A DNA stretch of 10,372 nucleotides from contig JBBDIT010000082.1 of the NCBI GenBank assembly GCA_040880285.1, positions 1 through 10,372 of the forward strand, read 5' to 3'. The number at the start of each line of letters is the position of its first letter. Positions within the stretch are counted from its first letter, which is position 1. The stretch comes from JANQJA01 sp040880285. GTDB taxonomy: Bacteria; Pseudomonadota; Gammaproteobacteria; Pseudomonadales; Azotimanducaceae. The translations under genes and the position numbers were made by a program. The notes under the pieces are model-generated. The model was not told the DNA's origin, did no database searches, and worked only from the letters and a program-made list of their open reading frames with translations. This document shows, one piece after another, positions 1 to 5,610 of this stretch.

Positions 1-61
1 CACCCGCTTTGAGTAGGATTCTACCCTGCTCGAGGACTTTTTCAAATCTGTAACGCGATTG

Positions 62-137
<76 letters not shown>

Positions 138-149
138 GGGAAGCGGCGC

Positions 150-178
150 ATTCTATGTATCTTGTGCTCCTCCGTCAA
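150..178 (-). promoter_or_regulatory. Sigma-70 promoter for tRNA-Glu, inside the end of the M14 gene
   Basis: On the minus strand, TTGACG (178-173) and TAGAAT (155-150) are separated by exactly 17 bp. Each matches 5 of 6 consensus bases. The discriminator that follows (149-143, GCGCCGC) is very GC-rich, as in stable-RNA promoters under stringent control. Transcription would begin about 6 nt before the mature tRNA 5' end. The first three bases of the -10 box are the TAG stop codon of the upstream gene. Found by eye; not experimentally shown. Confidence 0.7.
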
Positions 179-1124
179 GCGCCGGAGGCACTGTCAGCAT
201 CGGTTCTTCTTCGGCCTGGCTGCCGATTTCCAATTGCAATTCGTTGATGGCCTGTTCTGCATCGCCGGTACGATCGCGGTAGCAGGCAATATGGAATATG
301 GCATCACCCTCGTTGACTAGCGGCAGATTGAGTTTGCCAATGACAATGCCGTCTTCGGGGCTATACAAGCCAGTTTCCTCGGCACCCATGGGGTCGCCGA
401 TGATTCCCAGAAGGTCTCCTTCGCTGACTTTACCGCCGATTCTGGTAATGGTCCGGAGCACGCCACTATTATTGGCGCGAACCCAGGTAGATCGTTTCGA
501 GATAAAGGGTTCAGGCACCGGCGTCTTGCGGCGGGTTTGCCGCAGCATGCCGAGGTGTCGCATTACATTCATAATGCCGTGGACGCCGACCCGGATAGAA
601 AATTCATCAAAGCGCAGGCTTTCACCACCCTCATACAGCAAAAACGGAATGTCGCGTTCAGCGGCTTCTTCTCTAAGGGAGCCGTCACGGAGCCGAGAAT
701 GCATCAGGACTGGCACACCGAATGCCATACCGAGGGCTTTTGATTCCGGATTGCTGAGATCGACGCGAATTTGCGGTAAATTGGTCCGGTGGCGTGCACC
801 CGTGTGCAAGTCCAGTGCATAGTCACATCGACTCAAGATCTGGTCGACGAACTTGTCGGCGACCCTTGCTGCCAGCGAACCTTTGCTGGATCCGGGAAAA
901 CTGCGATTGAGATCTCGGCCATCCGGCAGGTAACGCGTCTGGTGCAGGAAGCCGTGCACGTTAACCACCGGAATGGCAATCAGGTTACCGCGCATTTGCG
1001 CGAGGGCCGGGTGGCGCAGCAGGCGCCTGATAATTTCCACGCCATTGATCTCATCACCGTGTATGGCAGCGCTGACCAACAGTGTCGGGCCGGCCCTGCG
1101 ACCGACGAGGATGTTGGCAGACAT
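153..1124 (-). CDS. M14-family succinylglutamate desuccinylase/aspartoacylase-like hydrolase
   Basis: Predicted zinc carboxypeptidase-fold amidohydrolase of the AstE/aspartoacylase group, probably cytoplasmic; the true substrate is not known. In the 323-residue form from the first ATG, zinc ligands are seen as H22 and E25 (IHGDE) and H107 (DLHTG). A substrate-binding DLNR sits at 71-74 and the probable catalytic glutamate is E165 (YEGG). Residues about 215-285 look like a barrel-sandwich/lipoyl-like domain, common at the C-terminus of this group. The ATG at 1124 has no ribosome site, and the open frame continues upstream to 1373. The stretch encoded by about 1125-1274 resembles the N-terminal beta-domain of relatives, so the real protein is probably about 50 residues longer. 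Its start may be ATA at 1274-1272, overlapping the protease stop and lying 8 nt after AGAGG. The gene is co-directional with the protease before it. Family call is firm; start is uncertain. Confidence 0.9.
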   Translation of the reverse strand: MSANILVGRRAGPTLLVSAAIHGDEINGVEIIRRLLRHPALAQMRGNLIAIPVVNVHGFLHQTRYLPDGRDLNRSFPGSSKGSLAARVADKFVDQILSRCDYALDLHTGARHRTNLPQIRVDLSNPESKALGMAFGVPVLMHSRLRDGSLREEAAERDIPFLLYEGGESLRFDEFSIRVGVHGIMNVMRHLGMLRQTRRKTPVPEPFISKRSTWVRANNSGVLRTITRIGGKVSEGDLLGIIGDPMGAEETGLYSPEDGIVIGKLNLPLVNEGDAIFHIACYRDRTGDAEQAINELQLEIGSQAEEEPMLTVPPALDGGAQDT

Positions 1125-1270
1125 GGCAAGGTTCGCGTTGGTGACAAGTGGTGCCAGCGGTACCTCGACGATCTGGCGCTCGCCGGGGCGGACGATCTCG
1201 CCGGCAAACTCAAAGGGCTCGTTACTGCGGCCGGCCTGGCGCTTCTCGCCGGGTTTGGTTGTTGGCTTAT

Positions 1271-1756
1271 CTATGGTTCTTGCCTCTTGCCAAGTCGATA
1301 GGACTTCGCCGGGTCTACCACGAAGCGTCGGCGCATGGCATTGCGCCCCAGCAGAAACCGGTACTTCATATTGTCACGATTGGTCAGTGTGACCTCGGCG
1401 CTGAAAACTTCATCGCCCAATTGCATCAGGGTGTCGATCACGTACCGATTTTCCGTATGCCCGCCTGAATCGGTGACATCCCGCTTCTCCTTGACCCGGG
1501 ATTCGCAGTGAACCGCGTCTTTGTCGCTGTGGCGGTTGGGGTGCAGGCCAAAGCGAATCCACTCTTCGCCGTTGCGATCGAAGTCGTCGATATAAAAGGT
1601 GTGGAGTGCACAGGTCTTGGCGCCGGTATCGATTTTGGCAAGGACATTGTTTGCACCCAGTTCCGGCAGGTCGAGCCACTCTCGCCAGCCGAGGGTGATG
1701 CGTTCGATACTTTGGACCGGTTTTTCATTCGGTTTCTTGTTCGGTTTCTTGTTCAT
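1271..1756 (-). CDS. RimB-like retropepsin-fold protease ('ATP-dependent zinc protease' family)
   Basis: This 161-residue protein belongs to the family long annotated as ATP-dependent zinc protease (Pfam Zn_protease) and now viewed as a bacterial retropepsin-like aspartic protease. The key motif is IDTGAKTCALH at 42-52, with the catalytic-type D43-T44-G45. The conserved tail LLGRNAMRRRFVVDPAKSY is present, so it is complete. In Pseudomonas a member (RimB) acts with RimK, which adds glutamates to ribosomal protein S6; no rimK is present between this gene and the M14 hydrolase. The first 13 residues are a low-complexity NKKP-NKKP-NEKP run made by a 12-bp tandem repeat. No ribosome site precedes the ATG and a candidate -10 box lies 7 bp upstream, so the mRNA may be nearly leaderless. 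No other in-frame start exists upstream. Confidence 0.88.
   Translation of the reverse strand: MNKKPNKKPNEKPVQSIERITLGWREWLDLPELGANNVLAKIDTGAKTCALHTFYIDDFDRNGEEWIRFGLHPNRHSDKDAVHCESRVKEKRDVTDSGGHTENRYVIDTLMQLGDEVFSAEVTLTNRDNMKYRFLLGRNAMRRRFVVDPAKSYRLGKRQEP
1718..1753 (-). repeat. Three tandem 12-bp units coding NKKP in the protease N-terminus
   Basis: Read on the minus strand, two identical units AACAAGAAACCG (1753-1742 and 1741-1730) are followed by a third, AATGAAAAACCG (1729-1718), with three changes. They encode NKKP, NKKP and NEKP right after the initiator Met. The repeat lies outside the conserved protease domain, so copy number could vary without destroying it. Confidence 0.8.
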
Positions 1757-1763
1757 AGTTCGG

Positions 1764-1792
1764 ATAATAGAAGGTTTGCCGGGGTATTTCGA
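1764..1792 (-). promoter_or_regulatory. Candidate promoter of the protease/M14 operon
   Basis: On the minus strand, TCGAAA (1792-1787, 4 of 6 matches) lies 17 bp from TATTAT (1769-1764, 5 of 6). Transcription would start about 1757, directly at the ATG at 1756. That would explain why no ribosome-binding site is seen. Its -35 box is only 3 bp from the -35 box of the divergent promoter at 1796-1824. Confidence 0.4.
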
Positions 1793-1795
1793 TGT

Positions 1796-1824
1796 TTGAC
1801 AGTGCCGGGTTAATTTCCTAGTTT
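1796..1824 (+). promoter_or_regulatory. Candidate promoter of the small ORF-putP transcript
   Basis: A perfect TTGACA (1796-1801) is followed after 17 bp by TAGTTT (1819-1824), a weak -10 (3 of 6). Transcription would begin about 1831, giving a leader of about 20 nt with a weak purine-rich ribosome site (AGAGAG near 1840) before the ATG at 1852. The weak -10 suggests an activator or low basal activity. Confidence 0.4.
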
Positions 1825-1851
1825 AGACGCTACCTGGTAGAGAGCTGACAC

Positions 1852-2019
1852 ATGCCTGATTCAGAAGTGCCATCCAATTCCAAAGAGAATCGCGTCGAAC
1901 GCCGCAAGTCGAATGACCGGCGAGTCCCCGGAAGCGAGCGCAGGACTGCCGATCGGGTTGTCTCAGAGAAAAACCCCCGGCGTCAAAAACCGGATCGGCG
2001 CCGAAACGAGGATAGCTGA
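1852..2019 (+). CDS. Small arginine-rich hypothetical protein (55 aa)
   Basis: I do not recognise this protein. The ORF runs from ATG 1852 to TGA 2017-2019 and encodes 55 residues, of which 13 are Arg, 4 Lys and 11 Asp/Glu. It has almost no hydrophobic residues, so it should be soluble and disordered. RR pairs recur at 17-18, 23-24, 30-31, 43-44 and 49-51, in contexts such as VERRKSNDRR and SERRTADR. Evidence that it is real: a candidate promoter and a weak ribosome site precede it, and its stop is 2 nt before the putP start, as expected for an operon with translational coupling. No Cys, membrane segment or signal peptide is visible. Role unknown; an RNA- or membrane-surface-binding function would be a guess. 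Confidence 0.55.
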   Translation: MPDSEVPSNSKENRVERRKSNDRRVPGSERRTADRVVSEKNPRRQKPDRRRNEDS

Positions 2020-2021
2020 TA

Positions 2022-3449
2022 TTGGAGATGTCAGTTGCGACACTGACGACCTTTTGTGTCTATATTGTCGGGATGTTGGCTATTGGTATCTTTGCATACC
2101 TTGCGACCAACAGTCTTGGCGATTACATTCTTGGTGGGCGCAGGCTCGGACCTGCAGTGACGGCCCTGAGTGCAGGGGCATCGGACATGAGTGGCTGGCT
2201 GCTGCTGGGTGTCCCGGGCGCTGTTTACCTGTCGGGTCTGGGGGAAGCCTGGATTGTCATTGGCCTGGTCATCGGTGCCTGGCTCAATTGGAGTTATGTG
2301 GCGCACCCGCTGCGGGTGTCGACAGAATCCCTGCAAGCGCTCACCTTACCGGATTATTTCGAGGCCAGGTTCAAAGACAAGTCGAACCTGCTGCGGCTTT
2401 TATCGGCGGTTGTAATCCTTGTGTTTTTTACTTTCTATGCGGCGTCCGGCATGGTCGCTGGTGCGACATTATTTTCAACCTCGTTCGGCCTGTCCTACCT
2501 CACGTCATTGCTGCTAGGAGCGTTTGTCATAGTGACTTACACAATGATCGGTGGATTCCTTGCCGTCAGCTGGACTGACTTTATCCAGGGCTTGCTGATG
2601 TTATTTGCATTGGTCGCCGTGCCTTTGGTGATGCTGATGGAGCTGGGCGGGCCAGGGCAGGCGCTCGTGGTGATTGATGAGTTGCGACCCGGCTATTCCA
2701 GCCTGTTCAGCGGCGCCACACTGCTTGGCGTTGTCAGTCTGATGGCCTGGGGCCTGGGTTATTTTGGGCAGCCACATATCCTGGTGCGCTTCATGGCCAT
2801 TGGCCAGGCCGGTAATATGGTACGGGCAAAACGGATTGGAATGAGCTGGATGATCTTATCAACCGCTGGTGCGCTGGCTGTTGGTCTGTTTGGGATTGCC
2901 TACCTCGCGGAACAAGGTGTGGTGCTGGCGGATGCCGATACCGAAAGTGTATTCATCGTCGCGACCCAGCTGATCTTCAATCCCTGGCTTGCAGGTATTT
3001 TACTGGCTGGTATTTTGGCGGCGGTCATGAGCACCATTGACTCGCAACTCCTGGTTTCATCCAGTGCCTTGTCTGAAGATTTCTACAAGACCTGGCTCAG
3101 GCCTGGAGCAGGGCAAACGGAACTGGTGATCGTGGGCAGGATTACGGTATTGATGATTGCGGTCATCGCGACTGTCATTGCGCTGGATCCAGGCAGCAAG
3201 GTCCTTGGCCTGGTGAGCTATGCCTGGGCCGGATTGGGTGCGAGCTTTGGCCCGGTGATATTACTGTCACTGTACTGGCAAGGGATGAGCCGGGACGGTG
3301 CCCTTGCCGGCATGTTGACCGGTGCCTTGACGGTGGTGGTATGGAAGCAGCTGCAGGGTGGCCCGTTTGACGTCTATGAAATCCTGCCCGGGTTCATTTT
3401 ATCTGCCTTAATGATTGTCCTTGTCTCGAAGTTGAGCCCTCGCTCCTAG
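2022..3449 (+). CDS. putP: Sodium/proline symporter PutP (SSS family)
   Basis: Inner-membrane Na+:solute symporter, most likely Na+-coupled L-proline uptake. The 475-residue protein is rich in membrane segments along its length. The PutP signature at 46-60 (VTALSAGASDMSGWL) includes D55 and S57, which correspond in number to the Na+-site residues of E. coli PutP. Other matching blocks are LTLPDYFEARF, AVMSTIDSQLLVSSSALSEDFYK and VLGLVSYAWAGLGASFGPV. I chose the TTG at 2022 because it gives an N-terminus of the same length as E. coli PutP (MEMSVATLTTFCVYI) and lies 10 nt after GAGG; the ATG at 2028 sits directly against GGAG and would be poorly placed. The C-terminal tail is about 27 residues shorter than in E. 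coli. No putA is nearby. The gene lies 2 nt after the small Arg-rich ORF and ends in a shared CTAG with the convergent MDR gene. Confidence 0.95.
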   Translation: MEMSVATLTTFCVYIVGMLAIGIFAYLATNSLGDYILGGRRLGPAVTALSAGASDMSGWLLLGVPGAVYLSGLGEAWIVIGLVIGAWLNWSYVAHPLRVSTESLQALTLPDYFEARFKDKSNLLRLLSAVVILVFFTFYAASGMVAGATLFSTSFGLSYLTSLLLGAFVIVTYTMIGGFLAVSWTDFIQGLLMLFALVAVPLVMLMELGGPGQALVVIDELRPGYSSLFSGATLLGVVSLMAWGLGYFGQPHILVRFMAIGQAGNMVRAKRIGMSWMILSTAGALAVGLFGIAYLAEQGVVLADADTESVFIVATQLIFNPWLAGILLAGILAAVMSTIDSQLLVSSSALSEDFYKTWLRPGAGQTELVIVGRITVLMIAVIATVIALDPGSKVLGLVSYAWAGLGASFGPVILLSLYWQGMSRDGALAGMLTGALTVVVWKQLQGGPFDVYEILPGFILSALMIVLVSKLSPRS

Positions 3450-4426
3450 CTGTTCATCGTAACAACCACTTTACCCACCACCAGACGGTCTTTGATTACC
3501 TGCATGGCTTCGGCCGCACGTTCCAGGGGAAAGGTATGCGAGACGTAAGGTTTTAACGTGCCATCGGCGACCCATCCGAGGATCTGGCTCGCATTTTCTG
3601 CGGCTGCATCCGGCTCGTGAGCAGTAAAGGAGCCAACCGTCATACCAATGACAGTGGCATCTTTTATCAGCAGGTGGTTGGTTTTGGCAAGGGCCGCACG
3701 GCCACTGGTAAAGCCGATGATCACGATGCGGCCGCGATAGTTGATACAGCGCATGGACTCGTCGAATACATCGCCACCGACCGGATCGAATATTACGTCC
3801 GCACCTTTACCCTCCGTCAGCGCCTTGACCTGGTCACGAAAGCCGTTGCTATAGTTGATGGTGTGGTCTGCGCCTTGCTGTTTGACGACGTTAAGTTTGT
3901 CGTCGCGACTGGCGGTGGCGATGACAGTTGCCCCCATCATTTTACCGATCTGAACGGTCGCAAGACCGACGCCACCGGCCGCACCATGTACCAGAAGTAC
4001 TTCACCCGCCTTCAGGTTCGCGCGCTGCATCGCAAGAAGTGCCGTTGCATAGTTGGAGCGAAACGATGCGGCGCCGACGAAATCGACTTTGTCCGGCATG
4101 GCGGTCACGCGCCCTGCATCGAGCACGGCATGCTCTGCGAAGGCACCCGTCCGATGCGATGTGATGACGTGATCACCGACAGTGACATTGGATACCCGAT
4201 TGCCGATTGCCTTGACGATGCCGGCGCCTTCCTGGCCCGGAACGAATGGTAAATCGGGCTTGAACTGGTATTGTCCAGCTACCATCAGGACATCCACATA
4301 GCTGACACCGGCAGCTTTCATCTCAACCAGGACCTGTGTATCACCAGGCTCCGGTAGATCCATTTCAACCAGACGCAGGTTTTCGGGTTCACCATTTTCT
4401 TCCAGTAGAAGTGCGCGCGTTTTCAT
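3446..4426 (-). CDS. NADPH:quinone oxidoreductase-like zinc-independent MDR enzyme
   Basis: A 326-residue cytoplasmic medium-chain dehydrogenase/reductase of the quinone oxidoreductase group, using NADPH to reduce quinones or related electrophiles. The N-terminal GroES-like domain contains PFVPGQEGAGIV (60-71). The Rossmann domain has the QOR-type motif GAAGGVG at 148-154, and A-T-A-S-R after the second strand suggests NADPH preference. The Cys ligands of zinc-dependent alcohol dehydrogenases are missing, as expected for this branch. Start: ATG 4426 lies 9 nt after AGAGG. The formaldehyde dehydrogenase gene ends 12 bp upstream on the same strand, so the two are co-transcribed; a shared role in handling reactive carbonyls is inference. 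Its stop shares the palindrome CTAG with the stop of putP. Confidence 0.92.
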   Translation of the reverse strand: MKTRALLLEENGEPENLRLVEMDLPEPGDTQVLVEMKAAGVSYVDVLMVAGQYQFKPDLPFVPGQEGAGIVKAIGNRVSNVTVGDHVITSHRTGAFAEHAVLDAGRVTAMPDKVDFVGAASFRSNYATALLAMQRANLKAGEVLLVHGAAGGVGLATVQIGKMMGATVIATASRDDKLNVVKQQGADHTINYSNGFRDQVKALTEGKGADVIFDPVGGDVFDESMRCINYRGRIVIIGFTSGRAALAKTNHLLIKDATVIGMTVGSFTAHEPDAAAENASQILGWVADGTLKPYVSHTFPLERAAEAMQVIKDRLVVGKVVVTMNS

Positions 4427-4438
4427 GACTTTTAGCCT

Positions 4439-5548
4439 CTAGTAAATGATCACGGACCGAATACTTTTGCCCTCGTGCATATAGTCGAATGCCTTGTTGA
4501 TGTCTTCGAGTCCCATGGTATGGGTGACGAATTCATCGAGTTTGATTTCACCTGCCATATATTGTTCGACCATTCCTGGTAGTTGGCTCCGGCCCTTAAC
4601 TCCCCCAAAGGCGGTACCGCGCCATACTCGTCCTGTTACCAGCTGGAACGGTCGGGTTCGAATTTCTTGCCCGGACCCGGCAACACCGATAATGATCGAC
4701 TCACCCCAGCCCTTGTGACAACACTCAAGGGCCGAGCGCATGAGGTCGACGTTACCGACACATTCAAACGAATAGTCGACGCCGCCATCGGTCAGCTCGA
4801 TAATGACATCCTGGATTGGGTCGCTATAATCTTTTGGATTGACAAGATCAGTAGCGCCCAGCATCTTCGCCATTTCGAACTTGTCAGGATTAACATCAAT
4901 CGCGATGATTCGTCCTGCCCTGGCCATCACGGCGCCCTGGACGACACTGAGTCCGATGCCGCCGAGTCCGAACACGGCGACACTGGCGCCTGGTTCAACT
5001 TTCGCTGTATTCAGTACGGCACCAATGCCTGTGGTGACACCACAGCCCAGCAAGCACACCTTGTCAAGCGGCGCCGCCTTGCTGATTTTGGCGAGGGAGA
5101 CCTCGGCGACGACAGAATATTCTGAAAACGTCGAAGTGCCCATGTAATGAAAAATCTGTTTGCCGCCTTTGCCAAAGCGGGTCGTGCCGTCGGGCATCAG
5201 GCCTTTCCCCTGGGTTACGCGTACAGCGGAACACAGATTGGTTTTGCCGGATTTGCAGAATTTGCACTCACCGCATTCGGCGGTGTAGAGGGGGATAACA
5301 TGGTCGCCAGGGCCAACGGAAGTGACGTCTGCTCCGACTTCCTCGACCACGGCACCACCTTCATGGCCGAGGACACTCGGGAAGATGCCTTCAGGGTCCT
5401 GGCCCGACAGGGTAAATGCATCAGTGTGGCACACTCCGGTAGCGAAGTTGCGCACCAGTACCTCGCCAGCTTTAGGTCCGCCAACTTCGATTTCCTCTAT
5501 CTCAAGGGGTTGCCCGGCTTGCCAGGCTACAGCTGCTCTCGATTTCAT
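4439..5548 (-). CDS. frmA: S-(hydroxymethyl)glutathione dehydrogenase / class III alcohol dehydrogenase
   Basis: Glutathione-dependent formaldehyde dehydrogenase: it oxidises S-hydroxymethylglutathione (formed from formaldehyde and GSH) to S-formylglutathione with NAD+, and in this class usually also reduces S-nitrosoglutathione. All zinc residues are visible in the 369-residue protein. Catalytic zinc uses C40, H62 and C169; structural zinc uses C92, C95, C98 and C106. The Rossmann motif GLGGIG is at 194-199, followed by D218, which selects NAD+. Length is normal for the family. The ATG at 5548 is preceded by AGGA with 8-nt spacing. The usual partner, S-formylglutathione hydrolase (frmB/fghA), and the repressor frmR are not here; instead an MDR reductase follows at 12 bp and a TonB receptor gene precedes at 59 bp on the same strand. 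Confidence 0.96.
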   Translation of the reverse strand: MKSRAAVAWQAGQPLEIEEIEVGGPKAGEVLVRNFATGVCHTDAFTLSGQDPEGIFPSVLGHEGGAVVEEVGADVTSVGPGDHVIPLYTAECGECKFCKSGKTNLCSAVRVTQGKGLMPDGTTRFGKGGKQIFHYMGTSTFSEYSVVAEVSLAKISKAAPLDKVCLLGCGVTTGIGAVLNTAKVEPGASVAVFGLGGIGLSVVQGAVMARAGRIIAIDVNPDKFEMAKMLGATDLVNPKDYSDPIQDVIIELTDGGVDYSFECVGNVDLMRSALECCHKGWGESIIIGVAGSGQEIRTRPFQLVTGRVWRGTAFGGVKGRSQLPGMVEQYMAGEIKLDEFVTHTMGLEDINKAFDYMHEGKSIRSVIIY

Positions 5549-5587
5549 GTTCCCTGTCCTGTTAAATCTTATCGTGTCAAAAAGGAT

Positions 5588-5610
5588 GTTGTGGTTAGCT
5601 GTTGTGGTTA
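5588..5610. repeat. Direct repeat GTTGTGGTTA x2 between receptor and frmA
   Basis: The 10-mer GTTGTGGTTA occurs at 5588-5597 and again at 5601-5610, with GCT between. On the coding (minus) strand the second copy contains the TAA stop of the TonB receptor gene (5610-5608). It could be a simple tandem duplication or a small protein-binding site. No hairpin terminator is visible in this 59-bp gap. Confidence 0.6.

Noticed and set aside
11..31. Hairpin GAGTAGG/CCTGCTC near the left edge as a terminator for tRNA-Glu
   Set aside because: On the minus strand no T run follows it. On the plus strand a T run comes 6 bases after the stem and the gene it would serve is outside the window.
298..822. Long plus-strand frames opposite the M14 gene (also at 789-1301 and 973-1392)
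   Set aside because: These are antisense shadows of a gene with clear catalytic motifs; no ribosome sites or family features were seen.
1271..1274. Fusion of protease and M14 hydrolase into one polyprotein
   Set aside because: They are in different frames and the protease ends with its normal conserved tail at a TAG stop; no fusion is supported without a frameshift.
3617..4252. 211-residue plus-strand frame opposite the MDR gene
   Set aside because: It is a shadow of a well-supported dehydrogenase gene and has no recognisable domain.
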